From JBMDXB01 sp048594885 (GTDB taxonomy: Bacteria; Acidobacteriota; Vicinamibacteria; Vicinamibacterales; 2-12-FULL-66-21): DNA of 64,000 nt. The notes under the pieces were generated by a model, which was not told the DNA's origin, made no database searches, and was given only the letters and a program-made list of their open reading frames with translations. Location: the NCBI GenBank assembly GCA_048594885.1, contig JBMDXB010000112.1:62001-126000 (forward strand), in the 5' to 3' direction. Of this stretch, positions 1 to 7,504 are shown piece after piece (the stretch's first letter is position 1; each line of letters opens with the position of its first letter). A program made the translations under genes and the position numbers.

Positions 1-686
1 TACCCCAGGATCGCCTCCGCTTCCCGGCTCACGAACGTCGTCTGGAACGTGCGCGGTTCGGCTCGCCACAGGATGGCGCCCACCGATTCCAGAACGTCGG
101 CGTGGCGGGACTCCACCTGCCGCGTTTCCTCGACGCGCTGCCGCTCGAGCGCGTTGACGAGCACCTGCGCCAGCACAGGCAGCCGCGCGACGTACGGCTC
201 GGGCCACCGGCCTCCGTCGCGCAGCGATTGGATCAGGAGGCAGTGCGGGGCAGCGCCATCGCCGCGGATGGCCAGCGCCAGCATCGATCGAATGCCCATT
301 CGCTCGGCAGACCGCCGGTCCTGCTCGGCCTCGGCGGGCAAATCCGCCAGACGAACGAACGCGAGCGGCTCGGCTGCGGCGCATAGACGCGCGAAGTGCC
401 ACGGAAACGCGGCGGCGAAATCAACGCCGCCGAGCGTCGCGTCGGCGGCGTCGCCGGACGCCGCACACGTGACCCAGGACAAATGCTCGTCCGGTGAGCC
501 GCCGAGGAGGGCGCAACGATCCGCGTGAAAGAACCCGAGCAGCTCGCGGAGAGCCTGCTCGATGTAGTCGTCGAGATCGGCAGGAAGCCGCGCGCCGGTC
601 AGCCGGGCCGCACAGTCGGTGATGTAGGATTCGAACCGGATCCGGCCTTCCAACTCGGCGATCACGTCAGCGCTTGCGGGCATCAT
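1..686 (-). CDS. GAF/PAS-domain signal-transduction protein (N-terminal part, runs off left edge)
   Basis: The minus strand is open from ATG at 686 to the window edge, giving 228 residues with no stop. The protein starts MMPASADVIAELEGRIRFES. Residues about 20-185 read as a GAF domain (for example CALLGGS, then IRSMLALAIRG, then LLIQSL). A helical linker (VLVNALERQRVEET) leads to what looks like the start of a PAS domain near residue 205 (ILWRAEP, then FVSREAEAILGY). By family knowledge this arrangement opens a sensor histidine kinase or another PAS/GAF-regulated output protein, but the output domain lies outside the window. It is transcribed away from the small operon beginning at 779, so 687-778 should hold both promoters. 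Confidence 0.75.
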   Translation of the reverse strand, partial: MMPASADVIAELEGRIRFESYITDCAARLTGARLPADLDDYIEQALRELLGFFHADRCALLGGSPDEHLSWVTCAASGDAADATLGGVDFAAAFPWHFARLCAAAEPLAFVRLADLPAEAEQDRRSAERMGIRSMLALAIRGDGAAPHCLLIQSLRDGGRWPEPYVARLPVLAQVLVNALERQRVEETRQVESRHADVLESVGAILWRAEPRTFQTTFVSREAEAILG

Positions 687-778
687 CGATCGGCGATCCG
701 CCGCCGCCTACTGCACCAAGGGACAATATCTGCCGGCCTGCGTCTGTGCGACTCTGGACGGGCATCAGGTTGCCGTTC

Positions 779-1066
779 ATGAAGCAGTTTACGCCCGCTA
801 CGCCTGCCCGATCGAGACCGGCGCCTGGCGACGTCGTCATCAGCCGGATCGACCCCGCGTTCCGCGGTTACGTCCTGAGCCGCGCGTCCGGTCCGTCTCA
901 GGTCGTGTTCGACCGGTACGTGACCGCAGTAGCCGCCGCCTGCCGGTTCGCGGAGCGGACATGCGTCGACGTCTGGCTGACGAGCGACAGCTTCAACACA
1001 ACGCTCGTTGCGTGCCACCGCGATGCCGGACAGCGGGTGGCCGCCATCGAGGCATACGGGGCTTGA
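779..1066 (+). CDS. Small hypothetical protein, 95 aa
   Basis: I do not recognise this protein with certainty. The start is ATG 779; the frame is open further upstream, but the extra residues are proline-rich and look non-coding. The N-terminal 15 residues are low-complexity and basic. The rest looks like a compact alpha/beta domain (VVISRIDPAFRGYVLSRA, VDVWLTSD), weakly reminiscent of small DUF2188-like proteins. There is no signal peptide or membrane segment. Its stop overlaps the ribosome-binding region of the next gene 14 nt downstream, so the two are almost certainly co-transcribed. Confidence 0.55.
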   Translation: MKQFTPATPARSRPAPGDVVISRIDPAFRGYVLSRASGPSQVVFDRYVTAVAAACRFAERTCVDVWLTSDSFNTTLVACHRDAGQRVAAIEAYGA

Positions 1067-1080
1067 GGAGACAACAAACG

Positions 1081-1359
1081 ATGAATGAGAAGTGGCTGGC
1101 GGAACGCGAATCCCACGTGATGCTGCGAATCTGCCGTGAGTATCTGGAGATGCCCGGCCTGCGGCTGACCGATGCGCAGGCGCGGCGGCTGTTCGGCCTC
1201 GGTGAGGAGGCATGCCGCCGGCTGCTGGACAAGTTGGTGGCACGCGGGTTCCTGACCCGCCAACGCAGCGGCATGTATATCCGCCTGTCGGAGGGACCGG
1301 CGAACCTCGGCTCCCTCTTCCATCCGCACGTCGAAGAGAATCCGCGACAGATCGCCTGA
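1081..1359 (+). CDS. Small winged-helix DNA-binding protein, 92 aa
   Basis: The start is ATG 1081, with GAGGAG at 1065-1070 as a good ribosome-binding site about 10 nt upstream; the same frame is open upstream without support. Residues about 25-75 form a helix-turn-helix plus wing: LRLTDAQARRLFGL, CRRLLDKLVARGFL, then a basic hairpin TRQRSGMYIRL. This is the typical order for a small MarR/ArsR-like or 'recognition helix then wing' module. No effector domain is present. The C-terminus holds two histidines (FHPHVEE). It probably regulates locally or works with the protein encoded just upstream, but no target is evident. Confidence 0.7.
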   Translation: MNEKWLAERESHVMLRICREYLEMPGLRLTDAQARRLFGLGEEACRRLLDKLVARGFLTRQRSGMYIRLSEGPANLGSLFHPHVEENPRQIA

Positions 1360-1386
1360 GCCGCTCCGAGCAGCGCGCAGCGGCCG

Positions 1387-2553
1387 TTACTTCTCGCGCG
1401 GGCCGAGCGCGCCGCGCAGTTTGTCCGCGAGCGATCCAAACCCCTTCGAAGCCGACGAGCCCTCCCGTTCGGTGTACTCCCGCACATCGTCGGCTTCGTT
1501 GGGATTGAGCACGAGCTTCACGCCGATGCGCTTCTTCTCGACATCGATGCTGAGGATCTCGAACGCGCCACCCATGCCGGGGTTCAGGCCGGCGGACCAT
1601 CCCTTCGGGCCGCCGCGCGTCTGGTCGAACGTGGACGCGTGCGCCAGCGCCTCGACGCCTGGCTCGAGATCGACGAAGGCGCCGAACTCGGTGAGACGAG
1701 TGATACGGCCGGTGCGCATCTGCCCGACCTCGTAGTTCTCCGCGACGCGCGACCAGGGGTCCTCGGTGAGCTGCTTCAGTCCGAGAGAGATTTTCTGCTT
1801 GGCCTCGTCGACTTGCAGGACCTTGACGGTGATCGGGTCGCCCGGCTTGAACGCATCGGCGGCGTTCGGCACGCGCGACCAGCCCATCTCGGAGACGTGC
1901 AGCAGGCCCTGCACGCCGCCTCCAAGATCGACGAAGGCGCCGAAGTCGCGCACCGAGGCGACGCGTCCGGTGAGGACGGCGCCGGGTACGATCGATTGAC
2001 GCACTTCGTCGGCGGCGGCCCGCTGTTCCTCCTCGAGAATCGCGCGGCGCGAGACGACGAACTTCCGTCCGCCTTCGCCGTACTCGAGAATGCGGAACGC
2101 GTACACGCGCCCCTCGTGCTCCGCCGGCTGCGCCCGCGGCAGGTCCATCTGCGAGAGCGGACAGAAGGCGCGCTGACGGCCGATGCGGATCTCGTATCCA
2201 CCCTTCACCGATTTCTCGACCTTGCCTTCGACGGGCAGGCCGCTCTGAAATGCACTCGCGAGCTGACGATCCGTCGCGGCGCTGCGCGCGAGCTTTCTCG
2301 ACAGCGTGAGCCCGCCGGCCGTGGAGACCACGACCGCCTGAATGCGATCGCCGACGGCGACTTCGAGATCGCCTTCCGGGTCCTTCAATTCGTCGAGGTC
2401 GATCGTGGCTTCCCCTTTGCCGCCGACGTCGACGAACGCCACCTCTGGCCCGATGGCGACGATCGTGCCTTCGATCGTCTCGCCGCGCTCGATGCGCTTC
2501 GCGCTGAGGGACGCCTCGAACAGGGATGCGAAGTCTTCCGAAGAGTCAGTCAT
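1387..2553 (-). CDS. S1 RNA-binding domain protein (RpsA-like, four S1 repeats)
   Basis: This 388-residue protein contains four S1/OB-fold repeats at roughly 22-86, 104-170, 190-260 and 276-348. Repeats 3 and 4 carry the classic signature (VRDFGAFVDL, LLHVSEM; LTEFGAFVDL). It is shorter than the six-repeat ribosomal protein S1 of proteobacteria and resembles the four-repeat S1-like proteins seen elsewhere. The expected role is binding mRNA on the 30S subunit or RNA chaperoning in the cytoplasm. The C-terminal tail is charged and disordered (REYTEREGSS). The start ATG 2553 lies 13 nt below a heptanucleotide repeat array, so promoter and leader must lie in or above that array. A separate full-length rpsA elsewhere cannot be excluded. 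Confidence 0.9.
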   Translation of the reverse strand: MTDSSEDFASLFEASLSAKRIERGETIEGTIVAIGPEVAFVDVGGKGEATIDLDELKDPEGDLEVAVGDRIQAVVVSTAGGLTLSRKLARSAATDRQLASAFQSGLPVEGKVEKSVKGGYEIRIGRQRAFCPLSQMDLPRAQPAEHEGRVYAFRILEYGEGGRKFVVSRRAILEEEQRAAADEVRQSIVPGAVLTGRVASVRDFGAFVDLGGGVQGLLHVSEMGWSRVPNAADAFKPGDPITVKVLQVDEAKQKISLGLKQLTEDPWSRVAENYEVGQMRTGRITRLTEFGAFVDLEPGVEALAHASTFDQTRGGPKGWSAGLNPGMGGAFEILSIDVEKKRIGVKLVLNPNEADDVREYTEREGSSASKGFGSLADKLRGALGPREK

Positions 2554-2566
2554 CGTCGAACACAGA

Positions 2567-2679
2567 GGTCCCTGGTCCCTGGTCCCTGGTCCCTGGTCCC
2601 TGGTCCTTGGTCCTTGGTCCTTGGTCCTTTGGTCCCAAGTCCCTCGTCTTGGCCCTTGGCCTTTGGTCCTTTGGCCTTT
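2567..2679. repeat. Heptanucleotide tandem array (GGTCCCT/GGTCCTT family)
   Basis: Five exact GGTCCCT units (2567-2601) are followed by three GGTCCTT units (2602-2622), then degenerate copies up to about 2679. The array fills the whole gap between the phosphatase stop (2682) and the S1-protein start (2553). The same heptamer family, in inverted orientation, recurs at 44440-44549. Confidence 0.95.
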
Positions 2680-2681
2680 AC

Positions 2682-3824
2682 TTATCGTTCCCAGCCGTAC
2701 GCCGCCAGCATGATGCGGAAGAGATCAGTGTTCTGGACGAACCCACGCACGCGCTCCGAGCCGGGCCCCTTCGCGGCCACGAGCACCTGCTCGCCGGTGT
2801 GGCCGTTCTCGACGCGCACGTTCGGCTTCGCGGTCGATGCGGGCGCCGCTTGCGCCCCGGCCGGAACAGGTGCGGGCGCATCATCCTCTCCGCCTTCGCC
2901 AATCGCATCGGGCGGCACGAGCTGCTCGTTCTTCATGCCGCCGCGCACCCGCAGGTCGAACGAATGGTCGGCGGTGAACATGATCAACGTGTCGTCCTTC
3001 ACCTGATCGGCGGTCTTGCGGATCACCGAGTCCAGCGTCAGCACGTGGTTCAGCCCGCGCTCGAGGCGGTTAGTGTGCATGTCCCATTCCACCATCAGGA
3101 AATAGCCTCGGCGGTTCTTCGACAGGATATTGATCGCGCGCTCGACGACGGACGCGAGATCGAAGTCGGGATCGTCGGTGAGCGCGACGACACGTGTCGC
3201 GTCCGCCGTGATAGCGGAAGGGGCGTCGAGCCACGTGTAGCCGCGATCGCGCAGCGCCTTTTCGATATCGGTGCCGAGCGCCCGCGTTCCGTTGAGCACG
3301 GCCGTGCGGCCGCCGCCGACGATGACCTCCGGGCCGTCGCCGAAGCGCGGCGTAGCGAGCTGCGCGAAGATCTCGCCGATCTTCTTGCGGTCGTTCGCGT
3401 GCGCATAGGTCGCCCCGGGCGTGGCGTCAGCGATCGACGTGTTGGTGATGACGCCGGTGGAGAGCCCTCGCTCTTCGGCGTACTCGAGAATCGTCTTCAG
3501 GGGCGTGCCGTCCGTCTTGCCCCGCACCGCATCGGCCGACTGAGAGATCACGCCGTTCTTCGTTTTCTCCCCGGTCACGATGGCGGTCATGCCGGCCGCA
3601 GAATCGGTAACCCAGCGGTCGACGGCCGAGGTGTCGCTCAGCCCGATGTGCGGCATCTGCTGGATGTAGAGCGCCTGCGGGTTGCGGTGGCCGTGAATGC
3701 TCGCCGCGTGCAGCGTGGGGATGCCACCTGCGTCGCCGATGAACAGAATGACATTCCGGGCGCGGTCGTTGCCGCCGCACCCGGTGACGAACAAGAGAAC
3801 GATGATGGCGACGAGGTTCCTCAT
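2682..3824 (-). CDS. Alkaline phosphatase family lipoprotein
   Basis: A 380-residue PhoA-superfamily phosphomonoesterase. The N-terminus is a lipoprotein signal with lipobox VTGC (Cys16), so it is predicted to be anchored on the periplasmic side. Metal and catalytic motifs are visible: NVILFIGDAGG (Asp31), the nucleophile motif TDSAAG with Ser75, the TG.KT..G.I block at 84-93, and TADHSFD near the C-terminus. The usual E-x4-D-x3-H metal segment is compressed to VEWDMH. Residues about 318-340 are an Ala/Pro-rich insert. It starts 5 nt after the GH127 stop and is probably co-transcribed. The substrate is unknown. Confidence 0.88.
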   Translation of the reverse strand: MRNLVAIIVLLFVTGCGGNDRARNVILFIGDAGGIPTLHAASIHGHRNPQALYIQQMPHIGLSDTSAVDRWVTDSAAGMTAIVTGEKTKNGVISQSADAVRGKTDGTPLKTILEYAEERGLSTGVITNTSIADATPGATYAHANDRKKIGEIFAQLATPRFGDGPEVIVGGGRTAVLNGTRALGTDIEKALRDRGYTWLDAPSAITADATRVVALTDDPDFDLASVVERAINILSKNRRGYFLMVEWDMHTNRLERGLNHVLTLDSVIRKTADQVKDDTLIMFTADHSFDLRVRGGMKNEQLVPPDAIGEGGEDDAPAPVPAGAQAAPASTAKPNVRVENGHTGEQVLVAAKGPGSERVRGFVQNTDLFRIMLAAYGWER

Positions 3825-3829
3825 GTGGC

Positions 3830-6226
3830 TCAGCGCTCCTGGATCCAGACGATCGATGCTGGAGGTGGTGGCGTGGGCCGCGGCGCGCCCGGCTCAGGCG
3901 CCGCCGGCGGCGGCGGCGGTGGATTGCGGTTGTAGCGTGCGTAGTTCGGGATGGCGACGAGCGGCGAGCCGTCGGCAAACGCGCCCGTGAGCGCGACGAC
4001 ACCGCCGAGCAGATCGCCACGCCACTCCGCTTTCAGCGGCGCAGAGGGGTCGAGGCGGCCGCCGAGAGGCTGATCGACCTGCTCGACGTTGTAGACGAGC
4101 GGGCCGTAGCGCAGCGCAACGCGGCCGGCGTTGGCGGCGATCTTCTCGCTCGCGTGCACGCGCTGGATCACCATCGGCAGCTCCAGCTCGATGGTGTCGC
4201 CCGCCTTCCAGGTGCGCGCGATCGTCGCGTAGCCGTTCGCAATCGACGGCTTCACACGCATGCCGTTCACGGTCAGCGACACGAAACCGTCGGCGTCCGG
4301 CGACGCGGTGTAGAGGCTGCTGACGTCGCGCGCCGGCACGCGGACGCGTACCGCGAACGACTTGGTTGCGGCAGGATGCAGTGCGATCGCGACCTTGCCC
4401 TTCCACGGGTACTCGGTCGCCTGCACGACCCGGACGCTCGTCCCCGCCACGTCGTCGATCGTCGTGTCGCTGCCGATGAACAGGTTGACGAACAGACCGT
4501 CGGCGTCCCGTGCGTACGTCCACGTCGGGAGCATCAGCAGCGTGCGCGCGATGTTGCCGACGCAGCAGGGGCAGTTGTGCCACGGCGCGCGGTGCGCGTT
4601 CGCGTCGAGCGGGTTGGTGTAGTAGAAGGCCCTGCCGGGAAGGTCGAGCGAGCCAAGCAGCGCGTTGTAGAGGGTCTGTTCGTAGAGATCCGCGTAGCGC
4701 GCATCGCGCCACGCGAGGTTCATCTTCCACTGGAAGAAGATCTCGCCGCAGCTCGAGCAGGCCTCGCAGTACGAGTTGTTGCGAAGCGAGTAGTTCGGGC
4801 CGAAACCCTCGGAGGTCTCGCCGCTGCCGACGCCGCCGGTCACGTAGTACTTGCGATGAACGAGGTTGTCCCACACCGACTTCACCGCGCTCTGGTAGTC
4901 GACGTCGCGCGTCTCCACCGCGACATCCGCCATGGCGGAATAGTTGTAGACCGCGCGGACGGCGTGCCCGACCGCCTCGTACTGCTGCTGCACCGGCAGA
5001 TGGCTCTGGTCGTACTCCGAGCCGCCGCGGCGTGCATCGAGCAGGAACTTCGCGAGGGCGATGTAGCGATCGCCGGCGCGCGATTTCTCGACCTCGTTGA
5101 CGAACCGGCCGAACCGGACGAGCGCCTGCTCCATCTCCTGGTGGCCGTCGAACCAGTCCTTTTTCGGCGCCGGCCCGATGTTGTCGCACCAGCAGTCGGC
5201 CAGCTTCTTCGCCGCGGTGTAGAGGCGCGCGTCCTTGTGGCCGGTCATCGTGTAGTGGTTGATCGCGGACTCGATGAAGTAGCCGGCGACGTAGCCCTCG
5301 TGGTTGCCGCGGAACTGCGGCGTCCAGCGCTCGGTCCACGGCGCGCGCGGAGCGCCGGAGCCGGGCAAGGGCGTGTCGCTGCGCCGCGCGTTGCGCAGCG
5401 TCCACGCGGTGTGAAGATACCCGTCGGACTCCTGCGCCGCGAGAATCTTCGGGATCCAGTCCTCGAGCGTCGCCTTCATCTTCTGCTGCGCCGCGAGGAT
5501 CTCCGCGTCGCCGCGCGCATCGACCATGAGCGCGAGGCTCATCGCCTCGACGGTCTGGTGCACCCACGCGTTCGAGAACACGTAGCCCTTGTGCGGCGCG
5601 TGCGGCTCGCCGCCGAGCGCCTTGGCCGCCTCGAGGAAGTTGTCGATGCCGCCGGAGCCCTGCGTCAGATCGCTGCGGTTGCTCTGATCGATGCAGTGCG
5701 GGATCCACGACGTGATGAGCGCCTTCGCGCGGGCCGACCAGAATGGGCTCGTGATCGCGTAGTGCTTCGTCGTAGCGGGCGTCAGCGGCGTGGCGGGCGG
5801 CGGCAACTCGACCTTGACCGTGACCGTGGACGACGCCGTAGACTCGCCGTCCTCGGCCGTCACCTTCAGCACGTACTCGCCGGGCGCCGAAAACGTCGCG
5901 GTCGTGACGGGAGCCTTCGGGTCCGCAAACGTCACGGTGCCCGGTCCCGACACCTTGCTCCACGACGCGGCCGGCGCCGGACGCGGATCGGGCGGCGGCG
6001 GTGGCGCTCCGCGGCTGCGGCCGCGACGCGGCGGCGCGCCGTAGCCCGCCCACGCGTTCAGATACGTCCTGCCGTGCCGCATCACCACGCGGTCCGGGCC
6101 GGCAATGGCGGCCAGCGGCAGCGCCTGCGCCGACAGCCCCAGCCCGTCGAGCGTCGGCGACGCCGCCACCGTCACGGCCATCGCGCCCATCGATTCAAGG
6201 AGCTCACGCCTCGTCATGTTCGACAT
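3830..6226 (-). CDS. Tat-exported glycoside hydrolase family 127 protein (beta-L-arabinofuranosidase-like)
   Basis: With start ATG 6226 (GAGG about 8 nt upstream) the protein has 798 residues; an ATG 10 codons earlier lacks a ribosome-binding site. The N-terminus carries a twin-arginine signal (TRRELLESMGAMAVTV). Residues about 85-140 form a PKD/Ig-like beta domain (WSKVSGPGTVTF, YVLKVTAEDG). From about 150 to the end is the GH127 (DUF1680) alpha/alpha barrel. The GH127 zinc/cysteine catalytic set is present: CEAC (Glu488, Cys490) and CPCC (Cys554, Cys555), matching the Glu/Cys/Cys-Cys arrangement known in bifidobacterial HypBA1. The C-terminus is proline-rich. It probably removes beta-L-arabinofuranosyl residues from exported glycans or plant polysaccharide; exact linkage specificity is not visible. 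Confidence 0.9.
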   Translation of the reverse strand: MSNMTRRELLESMGAMAVTVAASPTLDGLGLSAQALPLAAIAGPDRVVMRHGRTYLNAWAGYGAPPRRGRSRGAPPPPPDPRPAPAASWSKVSGPGTVTFADPKAPVTTATFSAPGEYVLKVTAEDGESTASSTVTVKVELPPPATPLTPATTKHYAITSPFWSARAKALITSWIPHCIDQSNRSDLTQGSGGIDNFLEAAKALGGEPHAPHKGYVFSNAWVHQTVEAMSLALMVDARGDAEILAAQQKMKATLEDWIPKILAAQESDGYLHTAWTLRNARRSDTPLPGSGAPRAPWTERWTPQFRGNHEGYVAGYFIESAINHYTMTGHKDARLYTAAKKLADCWCDNIGPAPKKDWFDGHQEMEQALVRFGRFVNEVEKSRAGDRYIALAKFLLDARRGGSEYDQSHLPVQQQYEAVGHAVRAVYNYSAMADVAVETRDVDYQSAVKSVWDNLVHRKYYVTGGVGSGETSEGFGPNYSLRNNSYCEACSSCGEIFFQWKMNLAWRDARYADLYEQTLYNALLGSLDLPGRAFYYTNPLDANAHRAPWHNCPCCVGNIARTLLMLPTWTYARDADGLFVNLFIGSDTTIDDVAGTSVRVVQATEYPWKGKVAIALHPAATKSFAVRVRVPARDVSSLYTASPDADGFVSLTVNGMRVKPSIANGYATIARTWKAGDTIELELPMVIQRVHASEKIAANAGRVALRYGPLVYNVEQVDQPLGGRLDPSAPLKAEWRGDLLGGVVALTGAFADGSPLVAIPNYARYNRNPPPPPPAAPEPGAPRPTPPPPASIVWIQER

Positions 6227-6267
6227 GAAAGAAACCTCGGGGGGAATCGGATGCATCGTAGCACGTT

Positions 6268-6337
6268 GATCGCCGATCGCCGATCGCCGATCGCCGATCG
6301 CCGATCGCTGTTCGCTGTCCGCTGCCTACTGCCTACT
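6268..6337. repeat. Heptanucleotide tandem array (GATCGCC family)
   Basis: Ten consecutive heptamers: GATCGCC five times from 6268, then GATCGCT, GTTCGCT, GTCCGCT, GCCTACT, GCCTACT. Each unit differs little from its neighbour, as if the array drifted stepwise. It lies between the spmB stop (6340) and the GH127 start (6226). Confidence 0.95.
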
Positions 6338-6339
6338 GC

Positions 6340-6873
6340 TCAAAACATCCACGCGCATACGGCAACCGCGGCCAGCGCGGCGACGATGTCGGCGATGAGC
6401 GCGGCGGGGACGGCATGCCGTGTGCGGCGCACGCCGACCGCGCCGAAATACACCGCCAGAACATAAAAGGTCGTCTCCGACGATCCGTACATGGTCGCCG
6501 CGGTGCGCGCCGTCAGGGAGTCGGGACCGTACGTCTTGATCAGATCGGTCGTGAACGCGAGCGAGCCGCTGCCGGTGAGCGACCGCAGCACGGCGAGCGG
6601 CACGAGCTCCGGCGGAAAGTTGATCGGCGCCACCAGCGGCCGCACCGCCCACATCAGCAGGTCCATCGCGCCCGAGCCGCGGAACATGCCGATGGCGACG
6701 AGGATGCCGACCAGGAACGGGATGATCTTGACGGCGACGTCGAATCCCTCTTTCGCCCCCTCGATGAAGACGTCGTAGACCTTCACCTTGCGCAGGATGC
6801 CCGCGAGCGGAATGCCGACGAGCAGCACGGGGATCGCCCACAGGGAGATCGCGTCGAGCGCCGCGCGGATCAC
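6340..6873 (-). CDS. spmB: SpmB-like nucleoside-recognition (gate) membrane protein
   Basis: A 177-residue polytopic membrane protein of the SpmB/nucleoside-recognition family. Characteristic stretches are VYDVFIEGAKEGFDVAVKIIPFLVGILVAIGMF, here only partly quoted as EGAKEGFDVAVKIIPFLVG, and the later LTGSGSLAFTTDLI and YGSSETTFYVLAVYFG. The start codon overlaps the spmA stop by 4 nt (ATGA, 6870-6873), so the two are translationally coupled. In Bacillus the pair acts in spore core dehydration. In non-sporulating phyla they are taken to be a two-subunit transporter of unknown substrate, and nothing here suggests sporulation. Confidence 0.88.
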   Translation of the reverse strand: MIRAALDAISLWAIPVLLVGIPLAGILRKVKVYDVFIEGAKEGFDVAVKIIPFLVGILVAIGMFRGSGAMDLLMWAVRPLVAPINFPPELVPLAVLRSLTGSGSLAFTTDLIKTYGPDSLTARTAATMYGSSETTFYVLAVYFGAVGVRRTRHAVPAALIADIVAALAAVAVCAWMF

Positions 6874-7478
6874 GGCCGTGGCTCCGGCAGCGCGGCCGGC
6901 TGCGGGTAGAACCGCTGCAGCAGCCTCGCGGCGATGACGGCGGCGACGGTGCCGACGAACGTTGCCAGCAGCGTCGACGCGATGATGACCGTTGGATTCG
7001 TCGATCCGGCCGCGGCGAGGATGCCGATCATCGTCGCCGGCACGAGCTGCACGCCGGCAGTGGTGATCGCCATCAGCGTCACCATCGAATTCGTCGCCGT
7101 GTCCTTGTCAGGATTCAGCGTCTGCAGCTCCTCCATCGCCTTGATGCCGAGCGGCGTGGCGGCGTTGTTCAGGCCGAGCATGTTCGCGGCGAGGGCGAGG
7201 ACGATCGCGCCGGCCGCGGGATGATCGGCCGGCACCTCGGGGAAGAGCCACCGCAGCAGCGGACGCAGCGCCCGGCCGACGAGCGTCACGAGGCCCGCCG
7301 CTTCGGCCACCCGCATCATGCCGAGCCACAGCGTCATGATGCCGACGAGGCCGATCGCGACGGTCACCGCCGTCGCCGCCGACTCGACGGCGCCTTTGGT
7401 CACGGCCTCCGCCGTGCCCTTGAATGCGGCGACGACCAGCGCCGCGGCCATCAGGCCGAACCAGATGTAGTTGAGCAT
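6870..7478 (-). CDS. spmA: SpmA-like nucleoside-recognition (gate) membrane protein
   Basis: A 202-residue membrane protein with the SpmA signature: N-terminal LNYIWFGLMAAALVVAAFKG, then GIMTLWLGMMRVAEAAGL, NMLGLNNAATPLG and TNSMVTLMAITTAGVQLVPA. It partners the overlapping spmB. The start ATG 7478 is only 26 nt from the start of the divergent gene at 7505, and no Shine-Dalgarno sequence is close to it (AAGGA lies 14 nt away). Length and motif order match family members, so it appears intact. Confidence 0.9.
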   Translation of the reverse strand: MLNYIWFGLMAAALVVAAFKGTAEAVTKGAVESAATAVTVAIGLVGIMTLWLGMMRVAEAAGLVTLVGRALRPLLRWLFPEVPADHPAAGAIVLALAANMLGLNNAATPLGIKAMEELQTLNPDKDTATNSMVTLMAITTAGVQLVPATMIGILAAAGSTNPTVIIASTLLATFVGTVAAVIAARLLQRFYPQPAALPEPRP

Positions 7479-7504
7479 GCGGAAACAATATATCCTTCGC
7501 AGCG
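7479..7504. promoter_or_regulatory. 26-nt divergent start region, probable overlapping promoters
   Basis: Only 26 bases separate the spmA start codon from the start at 7505. The stretch holds AATATATCC; TATATC at 7490-7495 could serve as a -10 for the rightward gene. No usable Shine-Dalgarno exists for that gene, so a very short or leaderless transcript is plausible. This is inference from spacing only. Confidence 0.35.

Noticed and set aside
683..1600. Minus-strand frame of about 300 codons across the small operon and the S1 gene end
   Set aside because: Overlaps two plus-strand genes with better support and reads as Arg-rich low-complexity sequence.
2567..2679. Possible CRISPR or coding repeat (translations such as GPWSLVPGPW)
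   Set aside because: The period is 7 nt with no spacers, so it is not CRISPR. Translations in all frames simply echo the repeat, and no start or ribosome-binding site belongs to it.
4154..6466. Long open frame on the plus strand opposite the GH127 gene
   Set aside because: Composition is Arg/Ala/Val-rich without any domain; the minus-strand frame carries GH127 motifs and a Tat signal. High-GC third positions open this shadow frame.
6340..7478. Evidence for sporulation from spmA/spmB
   Set aside because: These families are widespread in non-sporulating bacteria, and no other sporulation gene is present.
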